Of a stretch of DNA of 64,000 bases, positions 36,306-44,700 are shown in pieces. The notes beneath the pieces were generated by a model, which saw only the letters and a list, made by a program, of their open reading frames with translations, was not told where the DNA came from and ran no database searches. A program made the translations under genes and the position numbers. Origin of the DNA: an uncultured Phascolarctobacterium sp. (GTDB taxonomy: Bacteria; Bacillota; Negativicutes; Acidaminococcales; Acidaminococcaceae); the NCBI RefSeq assembly GCF_934190775.1, contig NZ_CAKPTG010000014.1:1-64000 (forward strand), read 5' to 3'. Positions within the stretch are counted from its first letter, which is position 1. The number at the start of each line of letters is the position of its first letter.

Positions 36306-36631
36306 GCTTCACAGAACAAATCATAACTATTGCCGCTGTTGTAGCAGGTACGATGCTGACGCGCTTTCTGCCCTTCATCCTGTTTCCGGCCAATAAAAAA
36401 ACGCCGCCATTAGTAGCGTTTTTAGGCAAAATGCTGCCTGCGGCCGTTATGGGCATGCTTGTTGTCTACTCCCTCAAGGATACGCAAATTATGACCGGCA
36501 GTCACGGCCTGCCTGAAGCCATCGCCGTAGCAGTGACAGTTATCCTGCAGGCAAAACTGCGCAATTTGCTGCTGACGATAGCAGCAGGCACAATTGGTTA
36601 CATGCTCCTGGTGCAATATGTGTTTGTGTGA
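36302..36631 (+). CDS. azlD: AzlD family transport protein
   Basis: A 109-residue membrane protein with AzlD pattern: MLTRFLPFILF, PAAVMGMLVVYSLKD, and GTIGYMLLVQYVF. It is translationally coupled to azlC through ATGA. It completes the AzlCD exporter. Confidence 0.92.
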   Translation: MSFTEQIITIAAVVAGTMLTRFLPFILFPANKKTPPLVAFLGKMLPAAVMGMLVVYSLKDTQIMTGSHGLPEAIAVAVTVILQAKLRNLLLTIAAGTIGYMLLVQYVFV

Positions 36632-36682
36632 AAATATTATAGCGTTTAAAACAGCGGTAAAAACAGCATCTCAATGTTGTTT

Positions 36683-36814
36683 TCACCGACACTCTTTAAT
36701 CAGTTCACTTTTTCCCACACGCCTACGGCCATAAACGAGAGTTACATCTTGTGCTTTTTTGAGCAACATATCTTGTATTTTCTTTTGCTCTTTAGTTCGT
36801 CCCCCAAAAGCCAT
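36683..36814 (-). pseudogene. N-terminal fragment of an ATPase
   Basis: A 43-codon frame with a good GGAAGGAG ribosome site: FGGRTKEQKKIQDMLL, then VYGRRRVGKSELI, then a stop. This is the start and Walker A of the archaeal-type AAA ATPases with a C-terminal nuclease-like domain (usually about 450 residues). The rest is absent, so the gene is truncated. Confidence 0.75.
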
Positions 36815-36896
36815 TTTATTCGACTCCTTCCGATTCGATTTCTTCCGAATAAAATATATTTCTGCCACAGTCAACAGCTTGCAAACGCAAAATCAA

Positions 36897-36941
36897 AACT
36901 ACCCTCCGCCATGCTCTGTCCAACATGACGAAGGGTAGTTT
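36897..36941 (+). terminator. Terminator downstream of azlD region
   Basis: AACTACCCTCCG...AGGGTAGTT hairpin followed by TTTTTC. It could end azlCD read-through. Between here and 37162 I see only a second GC-rich hairpin (about 37085-37125). Confidence 0.6.
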
Positions 36942-37162
36942 TTTCATTTATATCCTATATATACTGCCAATGTCCCCTAAGCAAATATATACAGAAAGAA
37001 GGAATTTGTAAGTGTAAGCATCTTTGAAGCTTTGTGCGTTAGGGCAGCTTCCGCCCCGTCTATAATAATTGTTCTCTATCCAATTTATGCCTGCTGCCCG
37101 CTCCCATCCGGGAGCGTTGCAGGCATTTTAAGAAAGGTGGTAAGACTTATATCTTTAATTAA

Positions 37163-38440
37163 TTATGCTGCAGTCGGGAAGAACGGCCATACGATAGGAA
37201 TAACGATGATTGCAACAATCATGCTGACTGCTACCAAGCCGCCGCCGCATTTTACATAATCCATGAATTTGTACTTGCCAGGGCCAAGTACCAGGGTGTT
37301 CGGAGGAGTACCTACCGGAGAAGCGAATGCGCAGCTGGAAGCAATCAGGATTGCCATCAGTACAGCTTTCGGAGATGCACCCATTTGTGCGGACAGTGCA
37401 ATGCCAACCGGGCACAGCAGAGCTTTAGAAGCGGTGTTGCTCATGAACTGAGTCAGTACAACTGCCAAACCAAAGAGTACAGCAGTTACCAGGTACGGAG
37501 ACGGGTTACCGCCCATCAGGCTTACGGTGAATTCAGCAATCAGCTTGCCAGCGCCGCTGGTGTTCATAGCTGTTGCAACAGGAATCATACCTGCAAACAG
37601 GAAGATGGTAATCCAGTCGATGGAGTTATAGGCTTGTTTTTCAGTGATGCAGCCTGTCAGTACGCACAGTACCGCTCCGACAACAGCAGCCAGTTCCAGA
37701 GGAACGATGCTGGTTGCCATAGAACCAATAACGCCAACCATGATGATACCGCAGATCATTTGTTTTTTCGGAGTGGTGTTGGTAGCATCAATCTCTTGCT
37801 CTACCTCAGCAACCTCTTCGGTTTTAGCTTCCGGCAGGATGTATTTGCCAAGGAACATCATGTATACGATACCGGCGATGGTAATAGGAATGCCGATGTA
37901 AGCATATTCAAAGAAGCCAAATTGCAGTTCCGGCATACCAGCTGCTTTCAGAGCAACGTTTGCCAGAATGTTCGGCGGGGTACCAATCAGGGTGCAGGTA
38001 CCGCCAAGGCCGGCAGCGAAAGCCAACGGCATCAGCTGACGGGAAGCAGAAAGCTTTGCTTGTGCGCAGATACCCATAACTACAGGAATCAGACAAGCTG
38101 TGGTACCAGTGTTAGACAGGAAGGCAGACATAACTGCTGCAATAACCATAAGACCAAACATCAGGCTGTTTTCATTAGTACCAAACAGCTTTACTACAGC
38201 GCCGCCAACCTTTTGAGCAAGGCCAGTGTAAAACATTGCAGCGCCAACTACGAACATACCGCCAAAAAGAACTACAGTAGAATCTGCCAGGCCAAGGAAG
38301 ATTTGGTTCTCAGGAACCAGGCCCAATGCACTGCAGGCTATAGCAGCCAGAACCGCGGTCATTGCCAGCGGAATCATTTCGGTAACGAATAACAGTGCAA
38401 CTACTGCTAACAAAATCAAGCATTTAATTGCTGGTGTCAT
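37163..38440 (-). CDS. DASS (SLC13) family dicarboxylate/anion transporter
   Basis: A 425-residue Na+-coupled carrier with about 11 membrane segments. It has the two SNT signatures, SNTGTTA (first half) and SNTASKA (second half), and paired GTPPN motifs (IGTPPNILAN and VGTPPNTLVL) of the DASS/VcINDY fold. Likely substrates are C4-dicarboxylates; succinate would suit the methylmalonyl-CoA mutase operon in this window. It follows a small gene by 16 bp and is divergent from lysR. Confidence 0.92.
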   Translation of the reverse strand: MTPAIKCLILLAVVALLFVTEMIPLAMTAVLAAIACSALGLVPENQIFLGLADSTVVLFGGMFVVGAAMFYTGLAQKVGGAVVKLFGTNENSLMFGLMVIAAVMSAFLSNTGTTACLIPVVMGICAQAKLSASRQLMPLAFAAGLGGTCTLIGTPPNILANVALKAAGMPELQFGFFEYAYIGIPITIAGIVYMMFLGKYILPEAKTEEVAEVEQEIDATNTTPKKQMICGIIMVGVIGSMATSIVPLELAAVVGAVLCVLTGCITEKQAYNSIDWITIFLFAGMIPVATAMNTSGAGKLIAEFTVSLMGGNPSPYLVTAVLFGLAVVLTQFMSNTASKALLCPVGIALSAQMGASPKAVLMAILIASSCAFASPVGTPPNTLVLGPGKYKFMDYVKCGGGLVAVSMIVAIIVIPIVWPFFPTAA

Positions 38441-38456
38441 AAAAATTTCCCTCCAC

Positions 38457-38654
38457 TTATTTCTTCTTAAATAGGTTTACATATTGAAAAGTGTTTACAA
38501 AGAGCTTACCATCTTCGCCTCGATGCGGGAAGACTTTACCTTCCTTTTTCCTGTTCTCGATAGCTCGATAGTAAAATTTCTTGTCTACCTGTTTCAGGTA
38601 CTCCCGAATCTTAGAATCTTCTTTTTCATCATTCATGATAAGTGCAATGTCCAA
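38457..38654 (-). CDS. Small basic protein with KVFPHxGExG motif
   Basis: A 65-residue Lys-rich protein that starts at TTG (38654) with AGGAG about 10 nt upstream. It contains EGKVFPHRGEDGKLFV. The same core appears in the 59-residue product of 39096-39275 (AKVFPHCGEHGFAF). It lies directly upstream of the DASS carrier gene and is likely cotranscribed. The family is unknown to me. Confidence 0.65.
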   Translation of the reverse strand: MDIALIMNDEKEDSKIREYLKQVDKKFYYRAIENRKKEGKVFPHRGEDGKLFVNTFQYVNLFKKK

Positions 38655-38930
38655 AACTTATCAGCTCCTTTCTTGTTCCTTTTGGAGAGTGCCTTTCACT
38701 GTTAGAGATTATACAACATATTCCAAAATAATAAAAATACCTAGTTGGAATAGAAGTTATATGAATTAAGTATATTTCAGAAAGTAATTAAATATATTTC
38801 GGAACTAATTTCTACTTATTTTTTATAGCAGGCAGTTTTATATTATACGACAATTATCGCCAGAATAAAAATACCTATGTAGCATTATTCATATATCCGC
38901 CAGGAATATTTTAGGCAAACAAAAAGCCAG

Positions 38931-38987
38931 TCTGCCAACGACGTACAAGGAGGTAGGCTATAACGTCATCGCTCGCTGACTGGCATA
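38931..38987 (-). terminator. Large hairpin, probable terminator of the 39096-39275 gene
   Basis: GCCAGTCAG ... AGACTGGC with inner pairing (CGATGACGTTA / TACGTCGTTGG region), then TTTTTGTTT on the minus strand. The rest of 38655-39095 is AT-rich and shows no gene. Confidence 0.6.
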
Positions 38988-39095
38988 TTATAATGCTGCT
39001 GTTTAAAGCTTAAAGCAAAATATTCTTAAACCATTTACTATAGTATTCTCTGTCCAATTCTTTGAGATAGTTCAGTACAAAGCTCATCTTTCTTC

Positions 39096-39275
39096 TTAAC
39101 CTCTTTTTAATGCTTTCAGGGATGCTTCACTCAGTTTGAAGCCCTGTACTCTTCTGGTGAAGGCAAAGCCATGTTCACCACAATGCGGGAATACTTTTGC
39201 TGCGCCGTTGCGTTGACGGCACAGATGTGCGAATAAACCGGTTTCGTTTACGACTGCCTTTTTTGTTTCAGCCAT
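39096..39275 (-). CDS. Small protein with KVFPHxGExG motif
   Basis: A 59-residue protein beginning MAETKKAVVNETGLFAHLCR and containing AKVFPHCGEHGFAF and RRVQGFKLSEASLKALKRG-type blocks. GGAGAG precedes the ATG. It shares its core with the 38457-38654 product. Its leader carries TGTTATACTAAATGC (39363-39349), a 15-base string also found at the micropeptide promoter (48608-48622). Function unknown. Confidence 0.75.
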   Translation of the reverse strand: MAETKKAVVNETGLFAHLCRQRNGAAKVFPHCGEHGFAFTRRVQGFKLSEASLKALKRG

Positions 39276-39404
39276 GATTTTGTTCTCTCCTTTGCTTTGA
39301 ATAAGTCAATTTGTCAATTTGCTCTGTATAAGGCCCTTGCTTTATACGCATTTAGTATAACAGATATTGCTTAATAAGAAAAATAGCTAATAGGAATTAT
39401 AGAT

Positions 39405-39491
39405 ATGACATTTTATTATTGCTTTTTGGCATTCTTCTGTTCTATAATAGCCTTAATCGTTGAATTTCTTGAAAATATACTAGCAATATGA
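39405..39491 (+). CDS. Possible hydrophobic micro-ORF
   Basis: A 28-residue frame, almost entirely hydrophobic (MTFYYCFLAFFCSIIALIVE then FLENILAI), with TAGGA 9-12 nt upstream. It lies in the lysR leader. The size and single membrane segment recall type I toxin peptides, but no antisense RNA is evident. It could equally be chance. Confidence 0.25.
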   Translation: MTFYYCFLAFFCSIIALIVEFLENILAI

Positions 39492-39576
39492 TAAACTAAT
39501 TGTATTATACCCATATTTAGAATCTATTACTGTTTCTATTTTACATAAGTTTAGTATTAGTTGGAGGTCTGCAAAC

Positions 39577-40509
39577 ATGGAATTAGACAATTACAGAAAC
39601 TTTTTGGCAATTATTGAAGCCGGTAGCTTTACCGGTGCGGCTGATTACGTGCATATTGCTCAGCCGGCCCTCAGCAAGCAGCTGCGTGCCCTGGAAAACT
39701 ATTTCGGCACCAAGCTTATAATTACCACCCGCGGCAGCCGTCAGATTCTCCTGACAGAAGCAGGACGCGTCCTCTATCAAAAAGCAAAGTACATGTGTGC
39801 TTTGGAGGATCTTGCCAAAAGCGAAATTGAAAACATCATGGGCGGTGTTGTAGGTACGCTGCGTTTCAGCATTGCCAACTCCCGCAGTGCTTTATTCATC
39901 AAATCCTCCCTCAAGGATTTCTGTGCTCTTTATCCTAATATCAAATGTGAGCTGTTCGAAGCAAGCATCAACGAGCAGACACAGCAAATGCTTAACGGTA
40001 TTACCGAGCTGGGAATTTTGAGCGTACCGGTAGAGCATCAGGATAACTTTGAAGTTCTCTTCCGTCGTGATGAAGAGCTTACAGCCGTTTTCCATAAAAA
40101 CTCTGTTTTTCTGGATGACAGCAAAAAGGTTGTCACCCTTAAGGAATTAGAGGATGTACCTCTGAGCATCAGCTCCGGCTGCTCCGAAATCTTCCTTAAG
40201 GCCTGTGCGCAGGCATCCATCGTGCCGCGCATCACCTGCACCAGCACCACCCGCAGCACTACTTTGGAATGGACACGCGTCAAGGCAGCCGTTTCTATCG
40301 TGCCTGTAGAGCCCGGAGAGGACCTTGGCGAAGAGTTTATCACCCGTCCTATATCCGACATCAAGGCTGACGTTTACAAAACCGTTGTAAAGGTTAAGGA
40401 CAGACCGCTTTCCGTTGTTGCCCAGCATTTCCTCAAATTCTATTCCAAGACACGTAATTCACAGCAGGTATGCAACCTGGATGAAGTCCTGAAAAACTCC
40501 TCTTTATAA
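39577..40509 (+). CDS. LysR family transcriptional regulator
   Basis: A 310-residue regulator. N-terminal winged helix-turn-helix with GSFTGAADYVHIAQPALSKQLRALE (residues about 16-40), then a substrate-binding effector domain. It is divergent from the KVFPH/DASS cluster and may control it. Ribosome site TTGGAGG. A leader promoter candidate is TTGAAA (39469), 17 nt, TAAACT. Confidence 0.93.
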   Translation: MELDNYRNFLAIIEAGSFTGAADYVHIAQPALSKQLRALENYFGTKLIITTRGSRQILLTEAGRVLYQKAKYMCALEDLAKSEIENIMGGVVGTLRFSIANSRSALFIKSSLKDFCALYPNIKCELFEASINEQTQQMLNGITELGILSVPVEHQDNFEVLFRRDEELTAVFHKNSVFLDDSKKVVTLKELEDVPLSISSGCSEIFLKACAQASIVPRITCTSTTRSTTLEWTRVKAAVSIVPVEPGEDLGEEFITRPISDIKADVYKTVVKVKDRPLSVVAQHFLKFYSKTRNSQQVCNLDEVLKNSSL

Positions 40510-40516
40510 AAGACAA

Positions 40517-40536
40517 AAACCGCCTTACGGCGGTTT
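40517..40536 (+). terminator. lysR terminator
   Basis: AAACCGCC / GGCGGTTT hairpin with a TTAC loop and T-run. Confidence 0.9.
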
Positions 40537-40588
40537 TTTTGATTGCAAAGCTTTTATTGTTTCTACCTTACTGAGGACAATAAAAAAG

Positions 40589-40604
40589 CCGCCTTACCTG
40601 GCGG
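40589..40604. terminator. Second, bidirectional terminator
   Basis: CCGCC / GGCGG hairpin with A-run before and T-run after, similar to the lysR terminator. It can work on both strands. Confidence 0.7.
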
Positions 40605-40674
40605 TTTTTTTATTGTTGCATTGCCACACCCCTGTAACAAGCTACACACGATAAATTTGGAGGAGAAGGAGAAT

Positions 40675-40767
40675 TTGAAAAGATCTTTACGTAACAGAAC
40701 AGCAAATTGTCCGATTTGCTTAGTTTGTTCTAATGTTTGGGAAATCAATATTTCGACCCACATTTGA
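40675..40767 (+). CDS. Possible Cys-containing micro-ORF
   Basis: A 30-residue frame from TTG with a strong GGAGGAGAAGGAG upstream, containing CPICLVC. It is antisense to any read-through from the cobalamin riboswitch at 40779-41030. No plus-strand terminator follows closely. Weak candidate. Confidence 0.25.
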   Translation: MKRSLRNRTANCPICLVCSNVWEINISTHI

Positions 40768-40778
40768 TAGTTGAAAAA

Positions 40779-40804
40779 AACCGCCTTTGCAAGCAAAGAC
40801 GGTT
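40779..40804 (-). terminator. Terminator of cobalamin riboswitch 2
   Basis: AACCGTCTTTGC / GCAAAGGCGGTT (one mismatch) followed by TTTTTTT on the minus strand, about 60 nt after the aptamer. Confidence 0.85.
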
Positions 40805-40859
40805 AATGCGCACAATTAAGATAGCTGCCACTCTCACATAAACAGTATCTTGTCTGTTA

Positions 40860-40990
40860 ACATCTTCTCCTGTCGCTCGCAGGTCAAGCATATGCTTGTA
40901 TAAAGTACTTTGCTGACTTCAGGCAAGCCTGTTACAGCGGCGGGACCGTGTGGATTTTCACCAATTAGTGCTTCATACGAAATATTGATT
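40860..40990 (-). ncRNA. Cobalamin riboswitch 2 (no gene downstream)
   Basis: The minus strand reads ATTGGTGAAAATCC, CACGGTCCCGCCGCTGTAA (40948-40930) and TGCCTGAAGTCAG, which are cobalamin-aptamer blocks. It has a perfect promoter upstream and a terminator downstream. No minus-strand gene follows; beyond the terminator lie the micro-ORF region and the 3' end of lysR in antisense. The gap 40768-41230 holds only this RNA unit. Confidence 0.88.
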
Positions 40991-41001
40991 TGTTGCTTTT
41001 A

Positions 41002-41030
41002 ATTATACTCAGTCCGATTAAGAATGTCAA
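41002..41030 (-). promoter_or_regulatory. Promoter of cobalamin riboswitch 2
   Basis: Minus-strand TTGACA (41030-41025), 17 nt, TATAAT (41007-41002): consensus match at every position. Confidence 0.9.
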
Positions 41031-41230
41031 GACTTTAGCGAAAAAGTTCTCAAAAAAAATATTGTAAGAACACATCTCACTAAATATGCGCTCATTTGCT
41101 GACAACAAGAAAAATAGAATCTTTTACTCTTTTAGAGCCCATTTCCTGTACACTTCTCTCAAAATTTCAGCATATTTTCCGTACCAGAATATCCTTGAGC
41201 AGTACCTCTAAGCTATAATCTAAAAAGCCA

Positions 41231-41271
41231 AAAGGCTGTCAGCTGATGAAGCTTCATCAGTGACAGCCTTT
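41231..41271 (-). terminator. Terminator of the mut operon
   Basis: AAAGGCTGTCA ... TGACAGCCTTT with an inner CTGATGAAGCTTCATCAG palindrome, then TTGGCTTTTT on the minus strand. Confidence 0.88.
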
Positions 41272-41318
41272 TGTTTTTGCCGGTCAAAAATCACCACGGG
41301 GTGCTTTCTTGCCGGACT

Positions 41319-42494
41319 TTATTTGTTTTGATTGCGATGCCTCATTGAAGCACGATCAATATCAAAGGCATTAATCAGCTCGGTAACAGCCTGACTTGGG
41401 GATACCACGCCATTAACAGCTGCTTCCATTACTGCCGGTAAGCGTCCTTTAATCATCGGGTCTTCAAAGAACAGGTTATGTAAATGCTCGTCAATCATGC
41501 TGTTAACCCAGGAAATAGTCTGCGATTTACGACGTTTGTCGAAGGAACCGCATTCTTTGGTAACTTTTTCGAACTTGCGCATTACTGCCCAAAGCTCAAG
41601 CAACCCTTCCTTGGTCAAAGCAGAGCATCTGTAGGCGTGAGTTTTCCAGCCTTCGGTAGCAGGACGAATGAATTCAATCATACGCTCATACTCACCCTGG
41701 GTAACGATAGCCTTAGGCAGATTGTCACCATCGGCTTTGTTGACAACGATAGCGTCGGCAACCTCCATGATGCCTTTCTTGATGCCTTGCAGATCATCAC
41801 CGGCACCGGTCAGTACTACCAGCATAAAGAAGTCAACCATCGAACGGACGGTGATTTCGGACTGGCCTACACCTACAGTTTCTACTAAGATAACATCACA
41901 GCCTGCAGCCTCGCAAAGCAGCATTGTTTCACGGCTTTTACGGGCAACGCCGCCCAATGTACCCTTTGCAGGGGACGGACGGATAAAGCAATTAGGTTCA
42001 CGCGACAGCATCTGCATACGCGTTTTATCACCCAAAATAGAGCCACCGGTAATAGAGCTGGTAGGATCGACAGCAAGAACTGCGACCTTATAGCCCTGAT
42101 GACACAGCATCTGACCAAAGGACTCGATAAAGGTACTTTTGCCGGCACCCGGTACACCGGAAATGCCAATGCGCAAAGCTTTGCCTGTACGCGGCAGGAG
42201 AGCCTGCAGGACACGCTGTGCTTTATCAAAATCCCTCGGCGCATTGCTTTCTATAAGAGTAATAGCTTGAGATAAGGTTTTACGATCGCCTTCACTGACT
42301 CCTTTTATTAACTCTTCCGGACTAGGCTTTTTCCTCAAGGGGAATTTCCTAATTTTATCCACAGGGTTATACTTCTCCTCGCTGACAGCGTTTACGGCGC
42401 TGTCAATCCCGCCCATTACAGAGCAGGCAAAGTTAGGGTCTTTTTTCAGGGGTACCCAACTCGGCCTAATATCTTTTTCACCAGTTTCAGGCAT
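41319..42494 (-). CDS. meaB: MeaB/ArgK-family GTPase, mutase chaperone
   Basis: G3E-family GTPase that protects and reloads methylmalonyl-CoA mutase with adenosylcobalamin; 391 residues. Walker A GVPGAGKST at 113-121, the VDPTSS switch segment at about 142-147, and VNKADGDN for guanine specificity. It carries an N-terminal extension of about 60 residues relative to usual MeaB (about 330). It follows mutB by 10 bp and ends the operon. Confidence 0.95.
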   Translation of the reverse strand: MPETGEKDIRPSWVPLKKDPNFACSVMGGIDSAVNAVSEEKYNPVDKIRKFPLRKKPSPEELIKGVSEGDRKTLSQAITLIESNAPRDFDKAQRVLQALLPRTGKALRIGISGVPGAGKSTFIESFGQMLCHQGYKVAVLAVDPTSSITGGSILGDKTRMQMLSREPNCFIRPSPAKGTLGGVARKSRETMLLCEAAGCDVILVETVGVGQSEITVRSMVDFFMLVVLTGAGDDLQGIKKGIMEVADAIVVNKADGDNLPKAIVTQGEYERMIEFIRPATEGWKTHAYRCSALTKEGLLELWAVMRKFEKVTKECGSFDKRRKSQTISWVNSMIDEHLHNLFFEDPMIKGRLPAVMEAAVNGVVSPSQAVTELINAFDIDRASMRHRNQNK

Positions 42495-42504
42495 TTATAT
42501 CACC

Positions 42505-44700
42505 TCAGTCTTCAGCGTGTTCAGCTTTTGCACGGTCAACCAACATTTGCAGTAATTGGATGCAGCACTTAGGAATGTTGGTACCAGGTCCAAAGATGCC
42601 TGCTGCACCATGTTCATACAGGTAGTCGTAATCCTGTGCAGGAATTACGCCGCCGATGCATACCATGATATCTTCACGGCCACGTTTCTTCAGTTCTTCA
42701 ACGATTGCCGGCAGCAAGGTCTTATGACCGGCAGCCAGGGAGGAGAAGCCAACCATATCAACGTCGTTATCTACAGCGTCTTGTGCAGATTCTTCCGGAG
42801 TCTGGAACAGAGGACCAACGTCGACGGTCCAGCCCATATCAGCGAAGGAGGTTGCCAGAACTTTTTGTCCGCGGTCATGACCGTCTTGGCCCATTTTAGC
42901 CAGGAAGATACGAGGACGACGGCCTTCAAGTTGTTCAAACTCATCAGCCAGTTTGGTAGCTTTTTCCATGTCATCGTTGCCGCTGAATTCACTGGAGTAT
43001 ACACCGGATACAGTGTGGATTACAGCATTGAAACGACCGGATACTTTTTCAACTGCGTCAGAAATTTCACCGAGGGAAGCACGGTCGCGAGCAGCTTGTA
43101 CAGCCATTTCCAGCAGGTTGCCGTTGTCACGGGTTTCTGCTGCGCGGGTAATAGCTTCCAGATCGCGTGCAACAGCGTCGTTGTTGCGTTCTGCTCTCAG
43201 TTTTTCCAGACGTTTAATCTGAGCGTTACGTACAGCGGTGTTATCGATGGACAGTACATTCAGCGGATCTTCCTTAGCCAGACGATATTTGTTCAGGCCA
43301 ACGATGGTTTCTTTACCGCTATCGATGTTAGCTTGACGACGAGCTGCGCACTCTTCAATACGCATCTTCGGCAGGCCGGTTGCAATAGCTTTTGCCATAC
43401 CACCGAGTGCTTCAACTTCCTGGATATGAGCCCAAGCACGGCGAATGATTTCGTTGGTGAGGTATTCAACATAGTAGGAACCGCCCCACGGATCGATAAT
43501 CTTGCAGACTTTGGTTTCATCCTGGATGTACAGCTGGGTGTTACGAGCAAGACGAGCGGAGAAGTCAGTCGGCAGTGCGATAGCTTCGTCCAGTGCGTTT
43601 GTATGCAGGGATTGGGTATGGCCCAGAGCAGCAGACATAGCTTCCATACAAGTACGGGAGATGTTGTTGAACGGATCCTGTTCGGTCAGAGACCAGCCGG
43701 AAGTCTGGCTGTGAGTACGCAGTGCCATGGATTTCGGGTTCTTAGCGCCGAAGCTCTTAAGAATTTTAGCCCACAGAACACGAGCAGCACGCATTTTTGC
43801 AACTTCCATGAAGTAGTTTTTGCCCATATCCCAGAAGAAGGACAGACGTTTTGCGAATGCGTCTACAGGCAGGCCTGCAGCTTCACCAGTACGGATATAT
43901 TCCATACCATCGGCCAGAGTGTAGCCTAATTCAAGGTCGCAGGTTGCGCCGCACTCTTGAATATGGTAACCGGAAATGGAAATACTGTTGAATTTAGGCA
44001 TGTATTTGGTGGTGTATTCGAAAATATCACCGATGATACGCATAGACATAGCAGGCGGATAAATGTAGGTGTTACGTACCATGAACTCTTTCAGAATATC
44101 GTTCTGAATGGTACCGGCCATGATGGATTTATCAACGCCTTGCTCTTCACCGGATACGATGAAGAATGCCAGTACAGGCAGAACTGCGCCGTTCATGGTC
44201 ATGGATACGGACATCTGATCCAGAGGAATACCGGAGAACAGGATGTTCATATCGAGCATGGAGCAAACAGATACGCCTGCTTTACCAACGTCACCAACTA
44301 CACGCGGGTTATCAGCGTCATAGCCGCGGTGAGTCGGCAAGTCGAACGCGATGGACAGACCTTTTTGGCCTGCAGCCAGGTTACGACGATAGAATGCGTT
44401 AGATTCTTCCGCAGTGGAGAAACCTGCATATTGACGTACAGTCCACGGACGGAATACATACATTGTGGAGTAAGGACCACGCAGGAACGGAGGAATACCG
44501 CTCATGAAGTCCAAATGGTTACATTTATCATAGATATCCTTGGTGTACAGCGGAGCTTTAGGAATACGTTCCAAGGTAGTATCGTAAAGGGCATCGTAAT
44601 TTTCGCCCATTTTTTCTTCCAGATTCTTCTTCCATTCGTCATAAGAACAAGAAGGATGATCAGGAAGGGCTACTTTAGTGAAATCCGGATTAATGCTCAT
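42505..44700 (-). CDS. mutB: Methylmalonyl-CoA mutase large (B12-binding) subunit
   Basis: Catalytic subunit, 731 residues, interconverting succinyl-CoA and methylmalonyl-CoA. An N-terminal TIM barrel carries [22 protein letters not shown]. The C-terminal cobalamin domain has DGHDRG (near residue 610; the His is the lower axial ligand) and [20 protein letters not shown]. The start overlaps the mutA stop as TAATG. Expression should respond to the cobalamin riboswitch upstream of the operon. Confidence 0.98.
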   Translation of the reverse strand: MSINPDFTKVALPDHPSCSYDEWKKNLEEKMGENYDALYDTTLERIPKAPLYTKDIYDKCNHLDFMSGIPPFLRGPYSTMYVFRPWTVRQYAGFSTAEESNAFYRRNLAAGQKGLSIAFDLPTHRGYDADNPRVVGDVGKAGVSVCSMLDMNILFSGIPLDQMSVSMTMNGAVLPVLAFFIVSGEEQGVDKSIMAGTIQNDILKEFMVRNTYIYPPAMSMRIIGDIFEYTTKYMPKFNSISISGYHIQECGATCDLELGYTLADGMEYIRTGEAAGLPVDAFAKRLSFFWDMGKNYFMEVAKMRAARVLWAKILKSFGAKNPKSMALRTHSQTSGWSLTEQDPFNNISRTCMEAMSAALGHTQSLHTNALDEAIALPTDFSARLARNTQLYIQDETKVCKIIDPWGGSYYVEYLTNEIIRRAWAHIQEVEALGGMAKAIATGLPKMRIEECAARRQANIDSGKETIVGLNKYRLAKEDPLNVLSIDNTAVRNAQIKRLEKLRAERNNDAVARDLEAITRAAETRDNGNLLEMAVQAARDRASLGEISDAVEKVSGRFNAVIHTVSGVYSSEFSGNDDMEKATKLADEFEQLEGRRPRIFLAKMGQDGHDRGQKVLATSFADMGWTVDVGPLFQTPEESAQDAVDNDVDMVGFSSLAAGHKTLLPAIVEELKKRGREDIMVCIGGVIPAQDYDYLYEHGAAGIFGPGTNIPKCCIQLLQMLVDRAKAEHAED

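Noticed and set aside
40563..40796. Minus-strand frame that could be the target of cobalamin riboswitch 2
   Set aside because: It begins inside the terminator stem, its internal ATG lacks a ribosome site and it runs through another terminator.
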